In this document: positions 13,131 through 20,233 of the stretch, one piece after another
Numbering within the stretch: position 1 is the stretch's first letter
Layout: each line of letters begins with the position of its first letter
Source of the DNA: JAFGKM01 sp964413825
GTDB lineage: Bacteria; Ratteibacteria; UBA8468; B48-G9; JAFGKM01
Assembly (NCBI GenBank): GCA_964413825.1
Contig: CAYPTS010000034.1
Location: 1-20,233, forward strand
Direction: 5' to 3'
Length of the DNA stretch: 20,233 nt
The notes under the pieces: model-generated
Database searches by the model: none
The model's input: the letters and a program-made list of their open reading frames with translations, nothing else
What the model was told of the DNA's origin: nothing
Position numbers and translations under genes: made by a program

Positions 13131-14129
13131 TTATACTGCAACGCAGGATTGACCCAGGTCGGCGGCCTGCTGTATCAAAAGGGTCTGCCTCGTGGATTCA
13201 AGGCATTCCCGGGTGGTAAGGATTCTTTCGCCGGTTTCTCCCCTGATTTCCGAAACTATTTCCTGAACATAATCTCCGTCTTTACTCTCGGCGGACACCC
13301 TTTTTTCAGGTTTACCCGGATGGCGGATAATGAGCTCCGGAGAGGACAGGTCGAGGAAAATTTCTCCTTTCGTTCCCCAGAAGCGGAATGTCCACGGCGT
13401 TGAATGGCCCGGTACCGCCTTGTAGGAAACGTCAAAGATAACGCCGGCGCCGTTCGCCATCCTCAAGAGTCCCTGCGCCCCGTCCTGAAAGAATGGGACT
13501 TCGGGAATCTCAAAGTTCCATGTGCGCGCTCCGACCACCTCTGCCACCGGACAGCCGTTTATCATGTTGAGGGCATCCACGCCATGTATCATCAGGTCGT
13601 TAATGGTGCCGCCGTGCAGTCCCTTCTCAAAGTACCAGTCCGGCCTGCCCGTCCGGTATGCAAGAGGGTGGAGGCCGAAGACGGCTACGTTGGAGACGTC
13701 CCCTATCTCTCCCGCACGTACAAGTTTTACGGCTGTCTGAATCGAGGCATAAAAACGCAGGTCCAGCGCTACCATAACGCTGAGTTTTTTTTGTATCGAA
13801 ATATTCTCAATCTGTTCCAGTTCTTCAATGCGGGTGCACAAGGGCTTGTCGCTGATTATGTGTTTGCCTGCTTCAAGCCCCTTTATCACCTCCTGCCCGC
13901 GCTTCGCATACACGTCGCCCACCGCCAGGATGTCAAACTCCGCGTCCTTCAAGAGTTCATCAATATTTTTGTGGGTTATATCCAGTTTCGTCTCGCCGAG
14001 AATCTTTTTCCCTTCGGCAACGTTCTCCTCGGCAACCGCCACAATCCGCATATCCGGATTTTTTTGTATATGCCCGATTATTGAACCTATGTGTCCATGC
14101 CTCAATCCGCATACCGCCACTTTGTACAT
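13131..14129 (-). CDS. Gfo/Idh/MocA-family NAD(P)-dependent oxidoreductase
   Basis: The 332-residue protein starts MYKVAVCGLRHGHIGSIIGH, a Rossmann dinucleotide-binding segment. It has SDKPLC (K95, P96) in place of the usual EKP motif. HGGTINDLMIHGVDAL provides the GG...D...H..D pattern (D178, H182) of the C-terminal domain. Enzymes of this family oxidise or reduce sugars, inositols and related polyols; the substrate is not readable. The start ATG 14129 is preceded by GGAGG at good spacing. It is convergent with the RNase HII-like gene, with no base between the stops and no visible terminator. argS lies upstream on the same strand across 91 bases that hold a palindromic repeat. Confidence 0.9.
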   Translation of the reverse strand: MYKVAVCGLRHGHIGSIIGHIQKNPDMRIVAVAEENVAEGKKILGETKLDITHKNIDELLKDAEFDILAVGDVYAKRGQEVIKGLEAGKHIISDKPLCTRIEELEQIENISIQKKLSVMVALDLRFYASIQTAVKLVRAGEIGDVSNVAVFGLHPLAYRTGRPDWYFEKGLHGGTINDLMIHGVDALNMINGCPVAEVVGARTWNFEIPEVPFFQDGAQGLLRMANGAGVIFDVSYKAVPGHSTPWTFRFWGTKGEIFLDLSSPELIIRHPGKPEKRVSAESKDGDYVQEIVSEIRGETGERILTTRECLESTRQTLLIQQAADLGQSCVAV

Positions 14130-14162
14130 TATCAGACCTCCGCGAATGGATTATTCTTCAAC

Positions 14163-14202
14163 TTCACCCTCCCCTTAATCCCCTCCCGTCAAGGGAGGGG
14201 AA
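14163..14202 (+). repeat. C/G-rich palindromic repeat, copy 3
   Basis: TTCACCCTCCCC is followed by the hairpin CCCTCCC-GTCAA-GGGAGGG. It lies between argS and the oxidoreductase gene and matches copy 2a in reverse orientation. Confidence 0.75.
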
Positions 14203-14220
14203 GCATTTAAAACATAAAAA

Positions 14221-15843
14221 TTACATCTCGTCGGGAAGGGAGATATTCAACAATTCCAACGCCCTCGAAAAAACCGTCAGCAGTGCGCCGGTAAGCACCA
14301 CCCTTGCCGCGGTAAGTTCCCTGTTGTCCGTCACAACCCTGTGCTTGTGGTAATAGGAATGGAACGCCTTGGACAGGTCGAGCAGGTACTCGGCAAGCAG
14401 GTGCACCCCGTAAGTATTCGCGGCGCCTTCAACGGTATCGCCGAAGCGCGCCAGTTTTTTTGCGATGGAAATCTCTTCCGCCTCTTTCAACATGGTCAGG
14501 TCCGCACCTGCCTGCCGTACGTCTATGCCGGATTCCTCCGCAAACTTCAGGATGTGTTTCATCCGCACGTAAGCATACTGAAGGTAAAAGACCGGGTTTT
14601 CCACGGACTTCTTCTTCGCGAGTTCCAGGTCAAAATCCAGGTGGCTGTCGGCTTTCCTGAAGATGAAGAAGAACTTGGACGCATCGGGGCCCACATCTTC
14701 CATCAGCTGCTTCAGGGAGATAAACTGCCCTTTCCTGGTGGACATGGAAAGTTTTTCCTTACCCCTGTACAGTGTCGTAAGTTGTACGACTATGAACCGC
14801 AGATGCTCCGGGTCAAACCCGAAATTCTCCACCACCGCCTTCATCCTCGGGATATACCCGTGGTGGTCGGGTCCGACTATGTTTACCAGAGTATCGTATC
14901 CCCTGTCAATCTTGTCCTTATGATATGCGATATCCGATGCAAGGTAGGTATAAGAACCGTCGCTTTTGACAACCACCCGGTCCTTCTCGTCTCCGTAAAC
15001 ACTGCTTTTAAACCACCATGACCCCTCGGAGAAATACAGCATCCCTTTTTCCTTCAGAACCTCAAGGAGTTGCTCGACCCTTTTGTCTTTCAAAAATCCG
15101 CTTTCCCTGGTCCACCGGTCAAAATTCACCCCGAACGCCTGCAGGTCTTTTTTTATTTCCTCAAGTATGCGCCCTGCGGCAAAATCTTCAAAATTTTCAT
15201 TGTCGTCCTTCACCTCTTTCGCCATATCTACAAGATACTCCCCTTCGTATCCTTCTTCGGGGATTTCATACCCATGCTCCCCTTTTAACTGCATATAGCG
15301 CACCTTCAGAGATTCCCCGAGAAGCCTTATCTGCCTGCCTCCGTCATTTATATAGTACTCCTTGGCCACCTCAAACCCCGCGCACTTCAGTATCCGCGAC
15401 AGGGATTCCCCGAACGCCGCCTGCCTGCCGTGCGCTATGGTAAGCGGTCCTGTAGGATTCGCACTGACAAACTCTATCAGGACTTTTTTGCCCCTGCCGA
15501 TTTCGGAAGAGCCGAAAGACGCTCCGCTTTTAAGAATTTCGGACAGGAGTTCAAGGTAGACCTCTTTTTTAAGGAAGAAATTTACAAATCCGTTCTTTAC
15601 CTCGGCCTTTTCAAGAAATTCAGGGGACAATGACGCAATTTTTGCCTGCAGGGAAGCGGCGGCTTTCTGCGGCGAGGGATTTTCTTTATCTGTCATCCTG
15701 AATGCAAGGTTCGTATAAAACTCGCCGAACTCCTCCCTCGCGGCCGGCAGTAAAGGAATGTCCTTCTCGTCAATGCCTGAAAAACGCACGTCATCCGCCA
15801 GCGCCTGTTTTAAAACCTTTTTAATCCTGTCTCTCACCGTCAT
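14221..15843 (-). CDS. argS: Arginyl-tRNA synthetase
   Basis: The 540-residue class I synthetase charges tRNA-Arg. The N-terminal additional domain is followed by SANPTGP (127-133) and the HIGH-equivalent TIAHGR (135-140), whose first His is replaced by Thr. YYINDGGRQIRLLG and NIVGPDHHGYIPRM are strongly conserved in ArgRS. The KMSKS-equivalent is KLSMSTR (364-370). The C-terminal anticodon-binding helical domain is present to the end (VVLTGALLTVFSRALELLNI). The ATG at 15843 overlaps the last 23 bases of rbfA, so the two are translationally coupled. The ribosome site (GAGAGAG) is weak. Length is at the short end for the family but complete. Confidence 0.97.
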   Translation of the reverse strand: MTVRDRIKKVLKQALADDVRFSGIDEKDIPLLPAAREEFGEFYTNLAFRMTDKENPSPQKAAASLQAKIASLSPEFLEKAEVKNGFVNFFLKKEVYLELLSEILKSGASFGSSEIGRGKKVLIEFVSANPTGPLTIAHGRQAAFGESLSRILKCAGFEVAKEYYINDGGRQIRLLGESLKVRYMQLKGEHGYEIPEEGYEGEYLVDMAKEVKDDNENFEDFAAGRILEEIKKDLQAFGVNFDRWTRESGFLKDKRVEQLLEVLKEKGMLYFSEGSWWFKSSVYGDEKDRVVVKSDGSYTYLASDIAYHKDKIDRGYDTLVNIVGPDHHGYIPRMKAVVENFGFDPEHLRFIVVQLTTLYRGKEKLSMSTRKGQFISLKQLMEDVGPDASKFFFIFRKADSHLDFDLELAKKKSVENPVFYLQYAYVRMKHILKFAEESGIDVRQAGADLTMLKEAEEISIAKKLARFGDTVEGAANTYGVHLLAEYLLDLSKAFHSYYHKHRVVTDNRELTAARVVLTGALLTVFSRALELLNISLPDEM

Positions 15844-16189
15844 GTTCGTCTCTCTCTTTTTTTATCTCCGCCAGCAGTTCTTCCACCCTGAACTCTTTTC
15901 TTTCGTCATACGCAAACTCTATCTTCGGCGTATACTTTATCGCCAGCTGTCCGGCAAGTTTGTGCTGGATGTAGCCGGTCGCCTGTACAAGGCCGTCGAA
16001 CGTGCGTTTCTGCTCTTCGGGACTGCCCATTACGCTTACGCCTATCTTCGCATGTTTCAGGTCTGCGGACATTTCGACGCAGGTCAGCGTAAAAAATCCT
16101 ATCACCGGGTCGGAAACGTGTTTTCTTACTATCTCCTCAATCTCCCGCAGGAGCAGGTGTTCCAGTTTTTGCTGTCTTCTCTCTTTAAT
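15821..16189 (-). CDS. rbfA: Ribosome-binding factor A, apparently starting at AUU
   Basis: From the ATT at 16189-16187 the protein has 122 residues, the usual RbfA length. The N-terminus IKERRQQKLEHLLLREIEEIVRKHVSDP (first residue read as Met) is the expected helix of RbfA. It is followed by VIGFFTLTCVEMSADLKHAKIGVSV and IQHKLAGQLAIKYTPKIEFAYD, the KH-like core. RbfA matures the 30S subunit by acting on 16S rRNA. AAGGAGG stands five bases before ATT. The only other frame-compatible start is a GTG (16105) that would delete the conserved first 28 residues, and an in-frame stop (16210-16208) lies just upstream. It is the first gene of the rbfA-argS unit, rather than in the common infB neighbourhood. 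Confidence 0.88.
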   Translation of the reverse strand: MKERRQQKLEHLLLREIEEIVRKHVSDPVIGFFTLTCVEMSADLKHAKIGVSVMGSPEEQKRTFDGLVQATGYIQHKLAGQLAIKYTPKIEFAYDERKEFRVEELLAEIKKERDEHDGERQD

Positions 16190-16217
16190 ATTGTCCTCCT
16201 TGTAAATTCAAGCCTTT

Positions 16218-16246
16218 ATTATACTACCGGCAGGACATTAAATCAA
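16218..16246 (-). promoter_or_regulatory. Promoter of rbfA-argS
   Basis: On the minus strand TTGATT (16246-16241) and TATAAT (16223-16218) are separated by 17 bases, placing the transcription start near 16211. Confidence 0.65.
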
Positions 16247-16263
16247 AAAAAAAGCCGGAAAAC

Positions 16264-16292
16264 TTGCTTTTGCAGTATGCTTTATGTTAAAT
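16264..16292 (+). promoter_or_regulatory. Possible promoter of ftsK
   Basis: TTGCTT (16264-16269) and TTAAAT (16287-16292) are 17 bases apart. Initiation would fall near 16299, almost on the ftsK ATG, implying a nearly leaderless transcript. The -10 match is weak. Confidence 0.3.
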
Positions 16293-16300
16293 TAAGAGGA

Positions 16301-18442
16301 ATGGAGAAAAAAACGCTGGACAGGTGGATAAAAGGGCTGATTATATTCGGCATATCTCTCTACCTTTTCTTCTGTTTTATATCCTTTAACGTACATGACC
16401 CCACCTTTACATTCGCAAGAACCGCTTCTCCGGTAAACTTCGATGCCGCCAATTTCGGCGGCAAGTTCGGAGCGTATCTCACCGGACTTTTATTCTACCT
16501 TTTCGGGAAAGCATCGTACCTTCTCGTAATCCTTCTCATATTCCTCGGATACAACATCGTGTGGGGAGAAAAAACCGGAATCTGGAAAAAAATCCTGACT
16601 GCAACAGGGATAATGCTTACGGTCTCCGTACTGCTGACCGTAAAAAACGGGCACGGCCCTTCGGGAGGTGTGGCGGGACTTCTGCTGGGGCCTCCCCTGC
16701 AGGAGTATTTCGGCAGCGGCGGAATATACCTTATACTGATTCTCGCGGGCCTCGCTTCCGTGGGAGTCGGATACAGAATATACGTGCATCCATTCAAAGA
16801 GATTGCCGACCACTACATGCAGTCCCGCGGAGAGAAGATAGAAGCAGAATTTCCCGAGGTGAAAGAAACGCGGCGGGAACGCAAACCGAGAAAACTGACG
16901 CCCGTAACCGCAGGGGAGGAAACGCCCTCCCGCACCAAGGAGCCCGTGCGGGAAGAGAAAAGAACCCCGGTCGACCAGATTAAATCCCCCAAGCCGTCGG
17001 GCAAAATCAAGGACTACAAACTGCCGCCCCTCGATATTCTCAAGATAGGGACGCCAACCCAGCAGGAAACTCCGGAAGACCTTGAAAGATACGCACAGGT
17101 GATAGAAGAAACCCTCGTAGAATTCGGCATTGAGGGAGAAGTGGTGCAGTTGAATCAGGGCCCCCGGGTGACGATGTACGAAGTTCAACTGGCGCCGGGC
17201 ATACCCATACAAAAGGTACACAACATACAGGACAACCTCGCCATGAATCTGAAGACCACGACGATACGCGTGGTTGCGCCTCTCCCGAACAAGTCTACCG
17301 TAGGCATAGAAGTACCCAACAGGAACATTTCCATCGTATACCTGCGCGAGATACTTTCAAGCAGGGAGTTCCAGAAGAGCCCTTCGAAACTCACCATCGC
17401 CATCGGTAAAAACATCATGGGCAAGCCGGTAGTGGCAGATATGAAGGCACTGCCGCACATACTAATAGCAGGCGCAACCGGCTCCGGCAAAACCGTCTGC
17501 ATTAACTCATTCATCTCCTCCATACTTTGCAAGGCAACCCCTGAAGAGGTGAAGTTCATAATGATAGACCCCAAGATGGTGGAACTGACTCCCTACAACG
17601 ACCTGCCGCATCTTCTTTGCCCCGTGGTTGTGGAAACAAAAAAAGCGGTGAATACCCTCAAGTGGCTGATAGCCGAGATGGGCAGGAGATACAAACTTTT
17701 CTCCGACGTCAGGGTGCGCAATATAGAAAGTTACAACTCCATAAAAAGAGCAGAAAACCTGCCGTACATAGTCGTGGTGATAGACGAACTTGCCGACCTG
17801 ATGATGATAGCCAAAAACGAGATAGAAAACAGCATTATCCGCCTCGCCCAGTTGTCGAGGGCGGCGGGACTGCACCTTATACTTGCTACCCAGAGGCCTT
17901 CGGTCAACGTTATCACCGGCGTTATCAAGGCAAACCTGCCGTGCAGAATATCTTTCCAGGTAACGTCCAAGTTCGACTCGCGCACGATTCTCGACAGGAT
18001 AGGAGCGGAGAAACTTCTCGGCAGGGGCGACCTTCTGTTCATACCGCCCGGCAGTTCATCGCTGGTCAGAATACAGGGATGCCTTGTGGCCGACGAGGAA
18101 ATAGAGGATGTCTGCACATTCATAAAGCGGCAGAAAACTCCAGAGTACGAGATGGAAATAATCGAGGGCAGGCCGGACGAAGAAAAGAATTTCGACTTTT
18201 CCGGCATCTCGGAAGAGGGAGAGGAAGGAAACATCTACGAGGAAGCAAAAAAAATTGTCGTCACTACGAAAATCGCCTCGATTTCCATGCTGCAGAGACG
18301 CCTCAAAATCGGATTCAACAAGGCGGCGCGGCTGATTGAACAGATGGAGGAAGAAGGCATAGTGGGCCCTTACAGGGAAGGAAAACCAAGGAGGGTGTTA
18401 TCCGCAGGAGAAGGCAAAGATGAAGAATATGCCGGTCAATGA
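16301..18442 (+). CDS. ftsK: DNA translocase FtsK/SpoIIIE
   Basis: The 713-residue protein has an N-terminal membrane region with about four helices (roughly 10-30, 58-84, 97-114 and 140-160). A charged, proline-rich linker follows (about 165-240). The FtsK alpha/beta motor comes next, with Walker A GATGSGKT (391-398) and Walker B VVVIDELAD (D495, E496). ATQRPSVNVITGVIKANLPCRISF is a family hallmark. The C-terminal gamma winged helix (about 645-700, ISMLQRRLKIGFNKAARLIEQMEEEGIVGP) reads orientation sequences on the chromosome. It pumps DNA through the division septum. Start ATG 16301 is preceded by AGAGGA at short spacing; ATG 16277 is an in-frame alternative without a ribosome site. Its last 23 bases overlap the next gene. 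Confidence 0.96.
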   Translation: MEKKTLDRWIKGLIIFGISLYLFFCFISFNVHDPTFTFARTASPVNFDAANFGGKFGAYLTGLLFYLFGKASYLLVILLIFLGYNIVWGEKTGIWKKILTATGIMLTVSVLLTVKNGHGPSGGVAGLLLGPPLQEYFGSGGIYLILILAGLASVGVGYRIYVHPFKEIADHYMQSRGEKIEAEFPEVKETRRERKPRKLTPVTAGEETPSRTKEPVREEKRTPVDQIKSPKPSGKIKDYKLPPLDILKIGTPTQQETPEDLERYAQVIEETLVEFGIEGEVVQLNQGPRVTMYEVQLAPGIPIQKVHNIQDNLAMNLKTTTIRVVAPLPNKSTVGIEVPNRNISIVYLREILSSREFQKSPSKLTIAIGKNIMGKPVVADMKALPHILIAGATGSGKTVCINSFISSILCKATPEEVKFIMIDPKMVELTPYNDLPHLLCPVVVETKKAVNTLKWLIAEMGRRYKLFSDVRVRNIESYNSIKRAENLPYIVVVIDELADLMMIAKNEIENSIIRLAQLSRAAGLHLILATQRPSVNVITGVIKANLPCRISFQVTSKFDSRTILDRIGAEKLLGRGDLLFIPPGSSSLVRIQGCLVADEEIEDVCTFIKRQKTPEYEMEIIEGRPDEEKNFDFSGISEEGEEGNIYEEAKKIVVTTKIASISMLQRRLKIGFNKAARLIEQMEEEGIVGPYREGKPRRVLSAGEGKDEEYAGQ

Positions 18443-18806
18443 AATTATAAAACAAAGACGTCTGGAAAAAAACATCTCCGTGGAAACGATTTTTAAAGAA
18501 ATTCACGTGCCCTCGAAATTCGTTTACATGATTGAAAACGGCGAATGGGACAAGTTCCCCAGTGAAGTTCATCTCAAGGGATTTTTGAAATTATACGCGG
18601 AATACATGGAGATAGAACCTTCTCTGGTAGAACGGTGCATAAAAGACTCCAGCCGGAACGGAAGGGACGAGGTTCAGAATGACCGGTTCTGCTGGAAAGG
18701 TCTGCACAAAACCCTGACGACAGCAAAATCCGTATCTCTCATCCTGCTTTTTGCCGTTATATTGATAATCCTGTACATTCTTATAACCTCCGTACTCCCG
18801 GAATGA
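18420..18806 (+). CDS. Short RodZ-like helix-turn-helix membrane protein
   Basis: The 128-residue protein has an N-terminal helix-turn-helix (residues 5-70: IIKQRRLEKNISVETIFKEIHVPSKFVYMIENGEWDKFPSEVHLKGFLKLYAEYM), typical of the HTH_25/RodZ group. A linker leads to one membrane helix (about 104-124), and four residues follow. RodZ links the MreB cytoskeleton to the membrane, but true RodZ is near 330 residues with an extracytoplasmic domain. Here that part is absent, so it is best called RodZ-like. ATG 18420 lies inside the end of ftsK with a GGAGAAGG ribosome site. Its stop overlaps the rimO start by four bases (ATGA). The tight overlaps point to one operon. Confidence 0.82.
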   Translation: MKNMPVNEIIKQRRLEKNISVETIFKEIHVPSKFVYMIENGEWDKFPSEVHLKGFLKLYAEYMEIEPSLVERCIKDSSRNGRDEVQNDRFCWKGLHKTLTTAKSVSLILLFAVILIILYILITSVLPE

Positions 18807-20170
18807 ACAACGCCAAAATTTTCCTCGTCAGTCTCGGATGCCCGAAAAATCTTGTGGACTCCGAAAATCTTCTCGCTCTTCTCGGTGAAAAATCATACGC
18901 GCTCACCGTCTCGCCGGACGAAGCGGATGTTCTCATAGTCAACACGTGCGGTTTTCTGCAGTCGGCCGTTGAGGAATCAGCGGAGGTAATCGAAAACCTG
19001 TGCAGGAAGAAAAAAAAAGGTCAGAAGATAATCGTGTATGGATGCCTTGTCCAGAGGTATGGGAAAAAACTGCCTGGAATAAAGGGTGTCGATGCTCTCT
19101 TCGGCGTCGGCAACCCTGAAAAAATAGTCTCGGTGATTAGCAAAATCTCCGGCAAGCACTGCAAATCTGTGCGGGAGGCATCTCCCGATGCCGATAATTC
19201 CGAGGTCAGGCTTGCCCGCCGAAGCTTTGGCAAAGGAGGGAGACCTCTCCCACAACAAAAAGATTCCTGCCTCCCGAGACTGATTTCCACGTACCCCTAC
19301 GCTTACATAAAAATATCCGAAGGGTGTGAAAACTTCTGCAGCTACTGCCTTATACCTTCCATACGCGGCCATATTAAAAGCCGCGGCATATCCGACATAT
19401 ACAGGGAGGCGGAAAGTATAAAGGACATGGGGATTAAGGAACTTACACTTATAGCGCAGGACACGGGTAATTACGGAAAAGACCTGAAGGGCAAAACAAC
19501 GATTGAACGCCTACTGAAAAAACTTGCCGGGCTGGACTTTCACTGGATTCGTGTCATGTATATGCATCCGGCACACATAAACAACCGCATATTGAAAACA
19601 ATCGTGGACGAACCGAAGATTTGCCGGTACCTTGATATTCCGCTCCAACATATTCATCCCGAAATACTGAAAAAAATGAACCGCCCGGTTCTGGACTACG
19701 GCGGTATCATTGACAGGATAAGAACCGTCATCCCGGAGATAAGACTGCGCACCACCCTGATAACCGGCTTTCCCGGGGAAAAAGAGCGCCATTTCAGGAA
19801 ACTGCTGGAATTCATTGAGGAAAAAGAGTTCGACCGCCTCGGAGTGTTCCCTTATTCCAGAGAAAAAGGCACTCCGGCATACAGCCTGCCCGGGCAGGTG
19901 CCGGAAAAGGTAAAAAGGGAACGGGAGCGGATACTGATGGAACTACAGCGAAAGATTTCCCGACGAAAATTAAAAAAACTCGCCGGAACTGAAATGGAAG
20001 TTCTCGTAGAAGGCCGCCAAGGAAACCGTTTCACCGGCAGGACGGAGTTTGACGCTCCGGATATAGACGGCACGGTATACATCAAAACGAAAAAGAAACT
20101 GCAAGCAGGCGACTTCTGCAAAGTCCGCATCACATCCTCCGGCGACCACGACCTTTCCGCTATCCTCTAA
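18803..20170 (+). CDS. rimO: Ribosomal protein S12 methylthiotransferase RimO
   Basis: The 455-residue radical SAM enzyme adds a methylthio group to an Asp of ribosomal protein S12. The N-terminal domain begins with SLGCPKNLVDSE and supplies the auxiliary iron-sulfur cluster ligands C13, C49 and C81. The radical SAM motif CENFCSYC is C175, C179 and C182. The end (about 385-455) is a TRAM domain. Between the two cluster domains, residues about 125-160 look like an insertion; this DNA contains a 46-bp palindrome and the frame stays open through it. It starts inside the previous gene's stop (ATGA). Its end overlaps a convergent membrane gene by 11 bases. Confidence 0.95.
   Translation: MNNAKIFLVSLGCPKNLVDSENLLALLGEKSYALTVSPDEADVLIVNTCGFLQSAVEESAEVIENLCRKKKKGQKIIVYGCLVQRYGKKLPGIKGVDALFGVGNPEKIVSVISKISGKHCKSVREASPDADNSEVRLARRSFGKGGRPLPQQKDSCLPRLISTYPYAYIKISEGCENFCSYCLIPSIRGHIKSRGISDIYREAESIKDMGIKELTLIAQDTGNYGKDLKGKTTIERLLKKLAGLDFHWIRVMYMHPAHINNRILKTIVDEPKICRYLDIPLQHIHPEILKKMNRPVLDYGGIIDRIRTVIPEIRLRTTLITGFPGEKERHFRKLLEFIEEKEFDRLGVFPYSREKGTPAYSLPGQVPEKVKRERERILMELQRKISRRKLKKLAGTEMEVLVEGRQGNRFTGRTEFDAPDIDGTVYIKTKKKLQAGDFCKVRITSSGDHDLSAIL
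19202..19247. repeat. Palindromic element inserted in frame within rimO
   Basis: GAGGTC (19202-19207) and GACCTC (19242-19247) bracket a largely self-complementary core centred on GCCGAAGCTTTGGC. The plus frame encodes RLARRSFGKGG and the minus strand SFAKASAGKP. Peptides like these recur, in my recollection, in ORFs of metagenomic genomes that carry such repeats. The translated segment falls in the linker between two RimO domains. Confidence 0.65.
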
Positions 20171-20233
20171 GGAAAAAGGAGAGCCAGAGGGGAATGGTCA
20201 GCAGGGAGAACAGGCTGGTAGTGAGAACGCAGG
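20160..20233 (-). CDS. C-terminal end of a membrane protein, possibly AEC transporter (partial)
   Basis: The minus-strand frame ending at TAG (20162-20160) reads CVLTTSLFSLLTIPLWLSFFLRG. This hydrophobic helix with a TIPLW motif is similar to the last helix of auxin-efflux-carrier (AEC) family permeases. Only 23 residues are visible, so the family is tentative. The gene is convergent with rimO and overlaps its last 11 bases. Confidence 0.5.
   Translation of the reverse strand, partial: CVLTTSLFSLLTIPLWLSFFLRG

Noticed and set aside
13404..14084. 226-codon plus-strand frame opposite the Gfo/Idh/MocA gene
   Set aside because: The minus strand encodes a full-length oxidoreductase with all motifs; this is its shadow.
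14341..15021. 226-codon plus-strand frame opposite argS
   Set aside because: argS is complete and conserved here, and the opposite frame has no recognisable content.
16277..16300. Upstream ATG as the ftsK start
   Set aside because: It is in frame but has no ribosome site; ATG 16301 has AGAGGA directly before it, though with short spacing.
20194..20233. Possible plus-strand gene start (ATG 20194) after rimO
   Set aside because: The minus-strand frame over the same bases gives a coherent transmembrane C-terminus, while the plus-strand peptide (MVSRENRLVVRTQ) resembles nothing and its ribosome site is too close to the ATG.

Overview
The window reads as part of a bacterial chromosome. The housekeeping proteins (LepA, ArgRS, FtsK, RimO, HemW, RbfA) are clearly bacterial. 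Nothing in the bases names a species. The type IV pilin-like stub with the FTLIELLVVVAIIAILAAM signature, the GntR regulator with a LacI-type sensor, the cytoplasmic GH20-like hydrolase, the Gfo/Idh/MocA oxidoreductase and the dispersed C/G-rich palindromic repeats would suit a PVC-related or uncultivated candidate-phylum genome. That is an inference, not a demonstrated affiliation.

Positions 1-6033 are AT-richer and accessory in character. On the minus strand lie a pilin-like gene (5' part only), a possible 14-codon leader ORF and a GntR/LacI-type regulator with a good promoter and a 20-bp palindromic operator candidate. An IS1634-family insertion sequence of 2,050 bp (1417-3466) sits directly upstream of the regulator. 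Its apparent 7-bp target duplication contains the regulator's -35 hexamer. A gene-poor stretch follows, then a plus-strand two-gene unit of a class II Fic protein and a metallophosphoesterase with no bases between them. Next come a 16-bp palindrome, a 277-bp element with 13-bp perfect inverted termini and nested helices, and tRNA-Ser(GCU).

Positions 6037 to the end are mostly housekeeping genes. They run: a small basic ORF, lepA, hemW, a GH20-like hydrolase, a FolE2-like protein lacking the usual metal ligands, a TauE/SafE permease, an RNase HII-like protein, a convergent Gfo/Idh/MocA oxidoreductase, argS and rbfA on the minus strand, then divergent ftsK, a short RodZ-like HTH membrane protein and rimO. 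The last bases hold the C-terminal codons of a convergent membrane protein.

Three features deserve a second look. rbfA appears to start at AUU. A 46-bp palindrome appears to be inserted in frame inside rimO. Four copies of a roughly 40-bp C/G-rich palindromic repeat lie at three gene boundaries, two of them ending at or next to start codons. The best candidates for undescribed biology are the Fic-metallophosphoesterase pair and the 277-bp structured element beside tRNA-Ser.
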